This document shows, piece by piece, positions 27,219 to 36,098 of a DNA stretch of 64,000 bases; the first letter of the stretch is position 1, and each line of letters starts with the position of its first letter. The notes beneath the pieces are model-generated. The model did not search any database. It was given only the letters and a program-made list of their open reading frames with translations, and was not told the DNA's origin. Source of the stretch: Psychrobacter sp. FDAARGOS_221 (GTDB lineage Bacteria; Pseudomonadota; Gammaproteobacteria; Pseudomonadales; Moraxellaceae); the NCBI RefSeq assembly GCF_002313155.2, contig NZ_NWFK02000001.1, positions 1,550,001 through 1,614,000 of the forward strand. The letters run 5' to 3'. The translations under genes were made by a program, and so were the position numbers.

Positions 27219-28880
27219 TTAACTATTAATTTTCTTGTATTTCATACGCTTAGGACCAGCATCATCACCTAGGGTCTTCTTGCGATACGCTTCGTACTCT
27301 GAGTAGTTACCGTCATACCATACTGGGCCTTCTGGCTCGAATGCCAAGATATGAGTCGCGATACGGTCAAGGAACCAACGGTCATGCGATACAACCAGTA
27401 CGGTACCTGGGAATACTTGAATCGCATCTTCTAGCGCACGTAAGGTTTCTACGTCCAAGTCGTTTGATGGCTCATCCAGTAAGATAACGTTAGCGCCCTG
27501 CTTTAGCGTTTTCGCTAACTGTAGACGGTTACGCTCACCACCAGATAGGTTACCGACTAGCTTTTGCTGATCTTGACCTTTGAAGTTAAAGCGGCCGATA
27601 TAAGCACGGCTTGGCGTTTCATATTCGCCCACTTTGATGATGTCTAGACCATCTGATACTTCTTCCCAAACGGTTTTGCTGTCATCTAAGTTATCACGAA
27701 CCTGACCCACATAGGCCACGCTCACACTTTCACCCAGTTCAACCGTACCTGTATCTGGTTTATCCAGACCGGTCATCATGTTAAACAGCGTGGTTTTACC
27801 CGCACCGTTAGGACCAATAATACCTACGATACCTGCTGGTGGCACGTTAAAGCTTAGGTTTTCGTACAATAGACGATCACCGAAAGATTTTGAGATGTTA
27901 TTCACCTCAATAACTTTGTTACCTAAACGAGGACCAGGTGGAATATAGATTTCTGATGTCTCGTTACGCTGCTGGAATTCTTTTGAGTTCAGCTCTTCAA
28001 AGCGCTGGATACGAGACTTAGACTTGGCTTGCTGACCTTTTTGGTTTTTACGAACCCACTCAAGCTCTTTTTTCAGTGCTTTAGCAAATGATTCTTCTTG
28101 CTTCTGCTGCTCTTCTAGACGCTTGTTCTTCTGCTCTAGCCACTCAGTGTAGTTACCTTCATATGGGTAGCCATAACCGCGGTCAAGCTCAAGAATCCAC
28201 TCAGCCACGTTATCCAGGAAGTATCTATCGTGGGTAATGGCAACGATGGTACCGCTAAAGTTCTTCAAGAACTGCTCTAGCCACGCGACAGACTCTGCGT
28301 CTAAGTGGTTAGTTGGTTCGTCAAGAAGTAGCATGTCTGGGCGAGACAATAACAGACGGCACAGTGCCACACGGCGCTTCTCACCACCAGACAGCTTACT
28401 CACATCAGCATCCCAAGGTGGCAGGCGCAGTGCATCGGCAGCTTTTTCAAGTTGGGTATTTAAGTTATGTGCATCCCATGCCTGAATGATGTCTTCCATT
28501 TTACCTTGCTCTTCAGCAAGCTTATCGAAGTCAGCATCAGGTGCAGCATATTCTGCATAAATCTCATCTAGACGAGCCAACGCATCAAGCGCTTCACGCA
28601 TACCATCTTCAACGTTACCACGAACGTCTTTGCTGTCATCCAGCTGTGGCTCTTGTGGTAAGTAGCCAATCTTAATGCCTGGCTGTGCACGTGCTTCACC
28701 GCTGTACTCAGTATCGACGCCAGCCATGATGCGTAATAAGGTAGATTTACCTGCGCCGTTAATCCCTAATACCCCAATTTTTGCACCTGGGAAAAAAGAC
28801 AAGCTAATGTCTTTTAGGATCTCGCGCTTAGGTGGAACAAGTTTTGACACCTTGTTCATGGTGTAGATATATTGTGCCAT
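27219..28880 (-). CDS. ettA: Energy-dependent translational throttle protein EttA
   Basis: EttA is an ABC-F protein that binds the ribosomal E site and gates entry into elongation according to ATP/ADP. The 553-residue chain has two ABC domains: GINGAGKST with LSGGEKRRVALCRLLL and LLLDEPTNHLD, then GPNGAGKTT with LSGGERNRLQLAKTL and LLDEPSNDLD. A charged interdomain linker lies between (about 245-310). No membrane segment is present. The start has GGAG upstream. Length and linker match EttA rather than Uup or YheS. Confidence 0.94.
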   Translation of the reverse strand: MAQYIYTMNKVSKLVPPKREILKDISLSFFPGAKIGVLGINGAGKSTLLRIMAGVDTEYSGEARAQPGIKIGYLPQEPQLDDSKDVRGNVEDGMREALDALARLDEIYAEYAAPDADFDKLAEEQGKMEDIIQAWDAHNLNTQLEKAADALRLPPWDADVSKLSGGEKRRVALCRLLLSRPDMLLLDEPTNHLDAESVAWLEQFLKNFSGTIVAITHDRYFLDNVAEWILELDRGYGYPYEGNYTEWLEQKNKRLEEQQKQEESFAKALKKELEWVRKNQKGQQAKSKSRIQRFEELNSKEFQQRNETSEIYIPPGPRLGNKVIEVNNISKSFGDRLLYENLSFNVPPAGIVGIIGPNGAGKTTLFNMMTGLDKPDTGTVELGESVSVAYVGQVRDNLDDSKTVWEEVSDGLDIIKVGEYETPSRAYIGRFNFKGQDQQKLVGNLSGGERNRLQLAKTLKQGANVILLDEPSNDLDVETLRALEDAIQVFPGTVLVVSHDRWFLDRIATHILAFEPEGPVWYDGNYSEYEAYRKKTLGDDAGPKRMKYKKINS

Positions 28881-29252
28881 TAAGACTCCATTATTAGTAT
28901 CAGTCGTTCGGGTCGGTTGTGGTTGCTACTGTCATTGTTGCCTGTGTCTCGCAACGGATATAGGCTCGTAACGGACATAGCATAGTTAACATCTGAAATT
29001 TGCGTCTGATATTGAACCAATATTAGACGACTCAACCGCCCGCAGTCATTAAAAAAATAGTTGTGCGCTATTATCGCATATTGGCCTACAGTTATCATCT
29101 GATGTTATCGGTTAAATTACTTTATAACGCTTGTATCACTCACTCAGCTCATATAATCTATTATTCAATAATGCTACTTATTGTTTACGCTAATAAAATA
29201 CTAAATATCGACTCTAATAAAGTGCAGTTCTAATAAAGCAAAGGAGCTAAAA
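28881..29252. other. Divergent spacer ettA/GNAT, no gene seen
   Basis: This 372-nt AT-rich region presumably carries both promoters. A 72-codon open frame ending at the ettA start (28880-29098, minus) has no ribosome binding site and looks accidental. Confidence 0.4.
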
Positions 29253-29534
29253 ATGAAACCGACTGTGAACATTACTCATAACCCTGCAGAAAACCAATTT
29301 GAAACCACTATCGATGGTCATACTGGTTTTATCAGCTATCAAGATAACGGCGATAGCATTGTCTATGATCATACCATTGTGCCATCAGAGCTTGGCGGAC
29401 AAGGCGTTGGTTCGGCTTTGGTTAAGCATGCATTAGACTATGCGCGTAGTGAAGGCAAAAAAGTGGTTCCGCAATGCTCTTTTGTGGCGTCATACATTAA
29501 TAAGCATGAAGAATATCAAGACTTAGTAAAATAA
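29253..29534 (+). CDS. Small GNAT-family N-acetyltransferase (YjdJ-like)
   Basis: This 93-residue protein is a minimal GNAT fold. The acetyl-CoA binding motif is visible in ELGGQGVGSALVKHAL (about 49-64). The C-terminal VPQCSFVASYINKHEEYQDLV is typical of the YjdJ/NATD1 group. The substrate is unknown. AAAGGAGC precedes the ATG. It is followed by a 12-bp tandem repeat array and then phhB, 197 nt downstream. Confidence 0.88.
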   Translation: MKPTVNITHNPAENQFETTIDGHTGFISYQDNGDSIVYDHTIVPSELGGQGVGSALVKHALDYARSEGKKVVPQCSFVASYINKHEEYQDLVK

Positions 29535-29563
29535 AATGAGTACAATAAGCGCTGACTGACCTT

Positions 29564-29611
29564 CTATTAATCACTCTATTAATGACGCTATTAATTACGC
29601 TATTAATAATC
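29564..29611. repeat. 12-bp tandem repeat, four copies
   Basis: CTATTAATCACT, CTATTAATGACG, CTATTAATTACG and CTATTAATAATC stand in line without gaps. They share CTATTAAT and differ in the last four bases. The array begins 30 nt after the GNAT stop codon and ends 120 nt before phhB. Confidence 0.85.
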
Positions 29612-29731
29612 ATGACCTATTGGCATAATCGCTACTATTGCTGCTATGCATCAAACCGGTCATTAGAAACCGTCAGCGACACCCCAAATTACCCTTTTTA
29701 TTATTGTCGTTAGCATTTTTTAGGAGGGCTT

Positions 29732-30055
29732 ATGAGCCATCTCACTGACGCTCAAGTTGAGCTACAATTACAAGATCTTAATGGCTGGCAAAAAGACGGC
29801 AATGCCATCGTCAAAACCTTTATTTTTAGAGATTTTGTGGAAGCCATGAGTTTTATGGTACAGGCAGCCTTCCGTGCTCAAGAGCTAGAGCATCATCCAG
29901 AATGGCGCAACATCTATAACGAAGTTTATGTACGTCTGACTACCCATGATCTTAATGGCATCAGCAGCCATGACATTCGTCTGGCCAAGCGTATGGAAGA
30001 AATCATTGCTAGCCCTGCTGATACTCAGACAGCAGCAACCTCTGATACGCTATAA
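29732..30055 (+). CDS. phhB: Pterin-4-alpha-carbinolamine dehydratase
   Basis: This 107-residue protein dehydrates 4a-hydroxytetrahydropterin and so recycles the cofactor of phenylalanine hydroxylase. The active-site motif LEHHPEW (near residues 51-57) and the second His in [13 protein letters not shown] are present. AGGAGGG lies upstream of the ATG. No phenylalanine hydroxylase gene is in the window, so a moonlighting role cannot be excluded. Confidence 0.92.
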   Translation: MSHLTDAQVELQLQDLNGWQKDGNAIVKTFIFRDFVEAMSFMVQAAFRAQELEHHPEWRNIYNEVYVRLTTHDLNGISSHDIRLAKRMEEIIASPADTQTAATSDTL

Positions 30056-30096
30056 TATCTCATTTTTGTTGTACTCAATCTTTAGGCTAAAACTCT

Positions 30097-30804
30097 GTGG
30101 CAAATTTTAGAACCCACCTCACTGGCGGCTTTGCGGTCAGTGGGGTTTTGGGCTTGGTAACGTATAAAGCGGGTCTGGTCAATGCTGACCAGTTTTTGAT
30201 GTGTGTGTTGGCAGGAACGGTTGGCGGCTTGCTGCCTGATATCGACTCTGACAACTCAACCCCGATCAAAATGGCATTTGATTTGATCTCACTGACCAGT
30301 GCATTTGCGCTGATCATTCATTGGCGCAGTGAGCTGTCATTGGTTTCGATGATACTGCTGTGGCTGGCAGGCTACGTCTTTGTGCGATATGGCATTTTTG
30401 CGGTGTTTACTCGCCTAACCGTGCATCGCGGCATCATTCACTCCGTGCCTTATATGCTGGTGCTGGCGCTGGCGTTAACCAGCTTTAACTACTATGTGCT
30501 TGAGACTTCATCTATTGTGAGTTGGTTCTACGGCTCATTCCTATTCCTAGGCTCTATGGTACATTTGGGCTTAGATGAAGCCTATAGTGTTGATTTACTC
30601 AATCAGCGTTTAAAGCGGTCGTCGGGCACTGCCATGAAGTTTTATAAAGGCTCACAACGCTTTTATTATTTAGGGCTGTATGCCATTTTGATGATGTTTA
30701 TATTCATCTCCCCGCCGTTTGATCCCTTTTTACGCAAAGTCAGCGATCCCATCACTTGGTGGCTGTTAAAAGATTCTATCTTACCGCAAGTGTTGACCCG
30801 TTAA
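30097..30804 (+). CDS. YdjM-like membrane-bound metal-dependent hydrolase
   Basis: This 235-residue protein belongs to the DUF457/YdjM family of integral membrane putative metal-dependent hydrolases. Metal-ligand candidates are DIDSDNS near residue 48 and HRGIIHS near residue 110, with a later Asp (LDEAYSVD) near 167. About four to five membrane segments surround them. Translation starts at GTG 30097, 41 nt after the phhB stop, without a strong ribosome binding site. The family is LexA-regulated in E. coli, but I see no LexA box here. The substrate is unknown. Confidence 0.8.
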   Translation: MANFRTHLTGGFAVSGVLGLVTYKAGLVNADQFLMCVLAGTVGGLLPDIDSDNSTPIKMAFDLISLTSAFALIIHWRSELSLVSMILLWLAGYVFVRYGIFAVFTRLTVHRGIIHSVPYMLVLALALTSFNYYVLETSSIVSWFYGSFLFLGSMVHLGLDEAYSVDLLNQRLKRSSGTAMKFYKGSQRFYYLGLYAILMMFIFISPPFDPFLRKVSDPITWWLLKDSILPQVLTR

Positions 30805-30840
30805 GCAACTGCAACTACTGCCTGTTAGTAGCAAGAGCTG

Positions 30841-32052
30841 CTATTGAGACTGCAATTCAGGCTTTGGATTCGGCAATGGCAGACCTTGTCGCACTTGTTT
30901 AGAAAAGGCTTCAGGGTCTTGATTATCGGCATGGCTAAAGTCAGCAACTTTCGGGTTAATATGGGCATTAACATACCACTGCGACATATCCCAATTTTGA
31001 TTAGCACCTTCCTGGTTTGGTAACAACCCTTGGTCAGACAAATAGTTTGGTACATAACCGGATAATAAAATACGATAATCCCAAGGGAACAACTCACTGT
31101 CTATGTTGCGCGCCATATCAAAGATGACCGTCGTACAATTACGCAACAAGGTATTGTACCAAGTGGCCTCCTGCTGTAGCTCTGAAATTTGATTTAAATA
31201 CGCCATAAACAACGACTTTAGCTGCTGCTGGGGCATCCCTTCAACAGGGAACATATACACCTGCTCACCGCGTACATTACTGCGGGTATAGACAATGTCT
31301 CTTTCTTCCGCGGCCACTACCGCCATCTCAAACTGCTTCACAAACCCGCCAAAAGTTGAGAACGACTCGCCAACTTCTTTGCGAATCTCGATAGAAAAGC
31401 TCAACGGGCGCTGATCAGCGAAGCGAAAGCTCAATAAGGTGTGCCCAATTTGTTCACCCATCCAGTACGAGTTAATAATATCAACCCCAGTCAACTGATC
31501 TAGATCCACTGTGCGCTCTACCCAACGCTCCTGAGCCACTTGATCTTGATCACTTTTTTTGACTGCTTTTTTGTAATATGGCTTGGTGGGCTGAACTAAG
31601 GTTTCTGAGCCTTCAGCGCGCACCCAGTCAAAGTCGCGAACATTGTGTAAGGTAATGACATTCGTATTCGACGCATCTTGGCTAAACTGCACCACTTTTG
31701 ACACTTCTGGCATCCAGTTTCTGTCTTGTTTCGCAGGTAGCCAAACATACCAAGCAGCCAACGCCAACCAACCAAGCGCCACACCGCCAATCCACTTTTG
31801 CCAATGCTGACCACGGCGCACATAGCAGATAACGGCAGTCAGCACACCTGCGCTAACGACAACAAGCACCAGTGCACGCAGCCAAGGTATATTATTTAAG
31901 TGTACCCACAGCACCAATCCTGCCCACAAAATGGCCAGTAGCACACACAAATAGCAGGCCCATTTAAGCACCCCACTCAGCACACGCCCTAGCCCGCGCT
32001 GATGTTGGTTCTTCATGGTGTCTGATTTGGTTGTCGGGCTAAGTTTTGGCAT
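30841..32052 (-). CDS. Lnb N-terminal-domain (DUF4105) membrane protein
   Basis: This protein has 403 residues from the ATG at 32052, chosen because AGGAA lies upstream; a TTG at 32079 would add nine residues. Three hydrophobic segments (about 31-50, 58-78 and 88-105) are followed by a periplasmic domain of roughly 300 residues. The conserved His of the family is H204 in GEQIGHTLLSF, and the conserved Cys is C306 in LLRNCTTVIF. The domain was DUF4105 and is related to the periplasmic part of Lnb, linked in Bacteroides to lipoprotein N-acylation. A cysteine-peptidase-like or acyltransferase role is inferred. Divergent from corC across a 671-nt spacer. Confidence 0.75.
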   Translation of the reverse strand: MPKLSPTTKSDTMKNQHQRGLGRVLSGVLKWACYLCVLLAILWAGLVLWVHLNNIPWLRALVLVVVSAGVLTAVICYVRRGQHWQKWIGGVALGWLALAAWYVWLPAKQDRNWMPEVSKVVQFSQDASNTNVITLHNVRDFDWVRAEGSETLVQPTKPYYKKAVKKSDQDQVAQERWVERTVDLDQLTGVDIINSYWMGEQIGHTLLSFRFADQRPLSFSIEIRKEVGESFSTFGGFVKQFEMAVVAAEERDIVYTRSNVRGEQVYMFPVEGMPQQQLKSLFMAYLNQISELQQEATWYNTLLRNCTTVIFDMARNIDSELFPWDYRILLSGYVPNYLSDQGLLPNQEGANQNWDMSQWYVNAHINPKVADFSHADNQDPEAFSKQVRQGLPLPNPKPELQSQ

Positions 32053-32723
32053 AGTTAAGTCTGTTCCTATTGATAACAATCGCTGTGGCTGTGGCTGTGG
32101 CTGTGGCTGTGGCTGTGATAGATAATACGGGCAAAAATGCTACCAGTTTATTTTAGACAGTCAAACTTAGCAACTTGATACCGTATTGAGTTATTTAAAA
32201 CCATCACTCAATCGTCAACCGTATTAAACAACCTATCGTATCGATTAAATAAAGCCCTAACTAAGATAAAAGATAATTGAATAAAACCGAAATCGGCAAA
32301 ACTTTCATTAATAAGCAATCAGCGTTAACTAAATTAACAACATACTAACTGAGTCATCAGCGCTGTGTGGTGTTAAATAGCAGGTATTGGCACTGAAATT
32401 AGTGACGCTTGAGAGTTTTTGACTTCGGTTCTATACTCTTTTATCAATCGCTAGTTTGGCAGTAGTGTCGCTCTGCTACTAATATTTCAGTGCTATTTGA
32501 ATGGCGTTTATTTGATTGATATTCAAATGCTATTTGAATAACCAGCAGCTCGACCGCATAACCCATACATCAATCCCACAATCAAAAACTTCGGTTTCAA
32601 TAACGAATTGAATAACGAAAGTACGTGGCTTTATGGTGTAGTTTTGATAAAGTAACCGTAACTTAACCACAAGTTAATTGAATAACGTAACCGTTAACAA
32701 CAAGACGAGGTACAACGCTTCCC
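32053..32723. other. Divergent spacer with hexamer repeat
   Basis: This 671-nt region between the Lnb-like gene and corC has a GC-richer hexamer array at its left end (32083-32118). The rest is AT-rich with recurring TTGAATAAC and TGCTATTTGAAT motifs (32485-32700). No coding or RNA signal was found. Confidence 0.5.
32083..32118. repeat. CTGTGG hexamer repeat, six copies
   Basis: Five exact CTGTGG units followed by CTGTGA form a simple-sequence tract. It starts 31 nt upstream of the ATG of the Lnb-like gene, in its leader. Such tracts can change length by slippage; being non-coding it would alter spacing rather than reading frame. Confidence 0.9.
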
Positions 32724-33617
32724 ATGTCCGATGACAATTCTGGCACAAACAGTTGGTCAATGCGCGGTTTAAAGCGCTGGCTAAATACCGCTCCTGAAAC
32801 CCGCGATGAACTGATTAAACTGGTACAAGATTCACACCAGTTTTTGGAGCCTGACACCGTAGATATGCTTGAGGGTGTGCTGGACTTGCCCGCCACTCAA
32901 GTCCGCGAAATTATGACGCCGCGCCCACAAGTGCAAGGCTTCCATGAGAACGATAGCCTAGCCGACATCATGGACATGATCTTAGAGACCAGCCACTCAC
33001 GCTATCCGGTATTTGATAGCCATGATGATGATGCGGTGATTGGTATTTTGCTGGCAAAAGACCTGATCTCTTTGTTGGTACATATGATTCGTGAAAAAGA
33101 AGACGGTCATAATACGTTTCGCTTAAAGTCATTTATTCGTCAGCCGTTGTATATTAGCGAAACCGCCCGCTCTGATACTCTGCTTCGATCGTTGCAGCGC
33201 ACCCAAGTGCACATGGCCGTGGTTGTCGATGAGTTTGGCAATATGGTCGGTGTGGTCACCATGGAAGATCTGCTCGAAGAAATCGTCGGTGATATTGTGG
33301 ACGAGCATGATGATTTCGATGAAGACAGTGATATTAATAACGTTATTCCACACCCAGAAAAGCCAAACACTTGGATTGTACAAGCCTCAACGCTGATTGA
33401 GGACTGTAACGAAGAGCTAAACACTCAGTTCGATGACACTGATGTTGACACCATGGGCGGCCTAGTAATGCAACAGCTCGGTCATGTCGGCGACTTAGAG
33501 GGTCAAAGCGTCACTACGCAAGGCTGGCATATCTCTATTGTTGATGTTGAAGGCCGCTTTATTAAATTGCTTGAGCTAACGCCTGATACTGGTAATGAGT
33601 ACGCCGTTAATGATTAA
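32724..33617 (+). CDS. corC: CorC/YbeX family CBS-domain protein
   Basis: This 297-residue cytoplasmic protein has two CBS domains (about 70-190; REIMTPRPQVQGF and VVVDEFGNMVGVVTMEDLLEEIVGDI) and a C-terminal CorC_HlyC transporter-associated domain (about 210-290). It has no membrane segment. In E. coli the homologue YbeX/CorC is linked to Co/Mg efflux and to ribosome metabolism, and its gene precedes lnt. Here the next gene is a patatin-like lipoprotein whose start overlaps the corC stop by 23 nt. The start codon lacks a strong ribosome binding site. Confidence 0.9.
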   Translation: MSDDNSGTNSWSMRGLKRWLNTAPETRDELIKLVQDSHQFLEPDTVDMLEGVLDLPATQVREIMTPRPQVQGFHENDSLADIMDMILETSHSRYPVFDSHDDDAVIGILLAKDLISLLVHMIREKEDGHNTFRLKSFIRQPLYISETARSDTLLRSLQRTQVHMAVVVDEFGNMVGVVTMEDLLEEIVGDIVDEHDDFDEDSDINNVIPHPEKPNTWIVQASTLIEDCNEELNTQFDDTDVDTMGGLVMQQLGHVGDLEGQSVTTQGWHISIVDVEGRFIKLLELTPDTGNEYAVND

Positions 33618-34680
33618 CTTTGCTATGACATCAACCAACGCCAAACCAGCGTCTGCAAATCAAGCTTTTTTATTAAAACGTCTGGTAATCGGTGCCACGC
33701 TTAGTAGCTTTCTGGCGGCTTGCGCTTCTGTTGAGCCTGCACAAAAAGCGGCAAGCTCAACCTTAGCTGACCCTAATGAACCAGTAATTGCACTGGTACT
33801 TGGCGGTGGTGGCGCCAAAGGTTTAGCCCATGTGGGTGTGATAAAGTCGCTTGCGGCACACGATATCCATCCTAACCTAATCGTTGGCACCAGTGTGGGA
33901 AGCCTAGTTGGCAGTATCTACGCCAGTGGCCAATCCGCAGATCAATTAGAATCACTCGCCGTATCTTTTAATGACAGCGATATCACCGACTTTACCGTCT
34001 CCTATCAAGGTATTATCGAAGGGGCTAAGCTGCGCAACTTTGTTAATACTCACGTCAATAACCAACGCATTGAAGCCTTCCCGACTCGCTTTGCGGCCGT
34101 TGCTGCTGAAAAGCACAGCCAACAAAAGGCGGTATTTACTGAGGGTGAAGCGGGATTGGTGGTTCAAGCATCCAGCAGTGTCCCTAACGTGTTCATTGCA
34201 CCGCGTATCCCTGACCCTAAGACCTCAGGTATTGTGGGCAAAAAATATGTCGATGGCGGCGTGGTCAGCATTGTTCCAGTCGATACCGCCAAAGCGCTGG
34301 GCGCAGATGTGGTGATTGCCGTTGATTTGCAAGTGGGTACTGGCAGTAGTGACAGCAGATCAAGCACCGGCTTTAATCCATTAATGGGTCAAGCTAAAAA
34401 AAGCATTTGGTCACTGATTGAACAAGGCTATAACAACTACGCTAATAAGCAGTCATCGACAGCGACGCGTAGCTATCAAGCAGCCAATCAAGCTGAGATT
34501 AGTCGCGCCGATATCGTTATCCGCCCGCAAGTGGCTGACATTAGCCCGATCAATACCATCGATAGAGAACAAGCCATCGCCGCTGGCGTGCAAGCGACTG
34601 AGCAAAACCTGCCTGCGATTCAAGCCGCCATCGAACAAGCGACGGTTAATCATAGACAGCGGCTGAGTACGTCTCACTAG
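33595..34680 (+). CDS. Patatin-like phospholipase lipoprotein
   Basis: This 361-residue protein has the patatin/NTE fold: oxyanion GGGGAKGLAHVG (about 71-82), nucleophile GTSVGS near 100, and the catalytic Asp in DGGVVSIVP near 220. A signal peptide with lipobox FLAAC indicates a lipoprotein exposed to the periplasm or outer membrane. It resembles RssA-type enzymes. The ORF start at 33595 overlaps corC by 23 nt; ATG codons at 33610 and 33625 are alternatives and the latter gives a more typical signal peptide. It is translationally coupled to corC. The lipid substrate is unknown. Confidence 0.87.
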   Translation: MSTPLMINFAMTSTNAKPASANQAFLLKRLVIGATLSSFLAACASVEPAQKAASSTLADPNEPVIALVLGGGGAKGLAHVGVIKSLAAHDIHPNLIVGTSVGSLVGSIYASGQSADQLESLAVSFNDSDITDFTVSYQGIIEGAKLRNFVNTHVNNQRIEAFPTRFAAVAAEKHSQQKAVFTEGEAGLVVQASSSVPNVFIAPRIPDPKTSGIVGKKYVDGGVVSIVPVDTAKALGADVVIAVDLQVGTGSSDSRSSTGFNPLMGQAKKSIWSLIEQGYNNYANKQSSTATRSYQAANQAEISRADIVIRPQVADISPINTIDREQAIAAGVQATEQNLPAIQAAIEQATVNHRQRLSTSH

Positions 34681-34773
34681 CTTTAACTAGCTTATCTTAC
34701 TGGTTTATCTGGCCTTTAATTGCATCACTGTACTTCATTGACTGCATTTTATTGATATTTTGAACAAAAAAAT

Positions 34774-34806
34774 ACCCGCAGACCTATCAAAGGTGTGCGG
34801 GTTTTT
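34774..34806 (+). terminator. Intrinsic terminator, patatin/secreted-protein junction
   Basis: ACCCGCAGACCT / AGGTGTGCGGGT arms with one mismatch, a 5-nt loop, an upstream A-run and five T residues. It can serve the corC-patatin operon and, read backwards, the convergent gene. Confidence 0.85.
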
Positions 34807-34835
34807 GGTCTGTAGATATCGGTATATCAACAATT

Positions 34836-34865
34836 TGTACATCAATAACCTGTACATCGATAACC
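34836..34865. repeat. 15-bp tandem repeat, two copies
   Basis: TGTACATCAATAACC is followed directly by TGTACATCGATAACC, with one mismatch, in the spacer after the terminator. Confidence 0.7.
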
Positions 34866-34942
34866 TACCTCGGATCACGGATGCTGGAAGTTACTTAAAC
34901 TGATCCAGCGGCTTATCTAAAGCTCAGACCCAGTTAGATTGC

Positions 34943-35530
34943 TTAGCGTACAACGGCGCGATATTTAACAACCGCTGTTTCGTGAGCCTCTAAGCCCTCG
35001 ATAGTCCAGCGTAGGTTTTTGTAATACTCTAGTGGCAAGTCCTGTAGCTGACCATCAATACGGCCACGTAGCGGCATGTGGTTGTACTCACGACCATCTA
35101 GACTGGCTGAAGCTGATTTCGGGAAGACTTCACCGACCAGTTTCACTTCATCTGGAATGCTCATAGTGACGTCCATTTTGCGCATACGGTCGTCGCTGTT
35201 GTTAGTAAAGTAGCCATGATATTCAATAACATTACCTTTTTGTAGGCGTGTATTGGCATCGATTGGCTGTAGCACTGGATTGCCTTCCGCATCAACACTA
35301 ACCAAAGCAGCCACAGTTTTTGAAACCACTACTTTTTGGGCTTGGGTGTTTTGAGCTTGTACGTTCTGTGCTTGAGCATTTTGCGCTTGCGCAACGCCTG
35401 CTGCAACCTGCTCTGTTTCTGGGGTTGGTAACATTGCATGAGCACTGATGCTAGTCGCTAATAGACACATTGCGCTGCTAACCGCTAATCCAGAGATGCG
35501 TTTAGAAAAATTTAACATGTTAGATTTCAT
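34943..35530 (-). CDS. Secreted protein of unknown function with Q/A pentapeptide repeats
   Basis: I do not recognise a named family with certainty. The 195-residue protein has a clear Sec signal peptide ending near AHA (about residue 32). A low-complexity segment (about 47-66) made of NAQAQ-like pentapeptides follows: NAQAQ, NVQAQ, NTQAQ. The rest (about 70-195) looks like a small beta-sandwich of the DUF11-like surface-repeat type, with VEYHGYFTNN-like and VTMSIPDEV strands. It is probably periplasmic or surface-associated. It stands alone, with AGGAAAG upstream of the ATG and a 568-nt spacer before argA. Confidence 0.7.
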   Translation of the reverse strand: MKSNMLNFSKRISGLAVSSAMCLLATSISAHAMLPTPETEQVAAGVAQAQNAQAQNVQAQNTQAQKVVVSKTVAALVSVDAEGNPVLQPIDANTRLQKGNVIEYHGYFTNNSDDRMRKMDVTMSIPDEVKLVGEVFPKSASASLDGREYNHMPLRGRIDGQLQDLPLEYYKNLRWTIEGLEAHETAVVKYRAVVR

Positions 35531-36098
35531 AGAATATCTTTCCTTTTTATAATTGCCGGTTGATCGTTGCTAATCACTGAAGATGACAGAGAAAAGTTTA
35601 ATAATGACCGTCGATGTGATGACATAGTCTCTAGATATAATCACTAAATATAGCCACTAAAAATCTGTTAACCTTTATCAATATGCGATAAACCAATATT
35701 CGATAAAGGGTATTAAGCTCACCAATATAGCAAAATAGCTATTTAAGTAAACACCTTTTATTGTTGGCTTTTTTTATTATTGGCTTGCTGCTGTAAATAA
35801 TGTCTCTGTTTGTATCTGGCTTGCGAGCCGTATTCTCTATTATAGACTGTATTTGCTATGACACAATCCACACCCTCTAAGCCCCCAGTTAACGACCCAA
35901 CATAGTGTGATTGAATAAAAACCGTTATCTGGCGTTAAATAAACTATTTATTGAGACTGACAACTGGGGTATCCTAAAAATAAAGATAGCTCCAATTGAC
36001 ATTTTTTGTTATCGTAAAAGCTTATCAATATTGTGTAACCCTTTATGTTCACGCCCTTTTCTACTCCCTTAAACTAAAGCCCATTGTGATACTTTGAT
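35531..36098. other. Divergent spacer upstream of argA, no gene seen
   Basis: This 568-nt AT-rich region separates the secreted-protein gene from argA. I saw no coding signal. Arginine-repressor sites would be expected near argA, but no convincing ARG box stood out. Confidence 0.4.

Noticed and set aside
28880-29098. 72-codon frame abutting ettA
   Set aside because: No ribosome binding site; it runs into the ettA start and has an unlikely composition.
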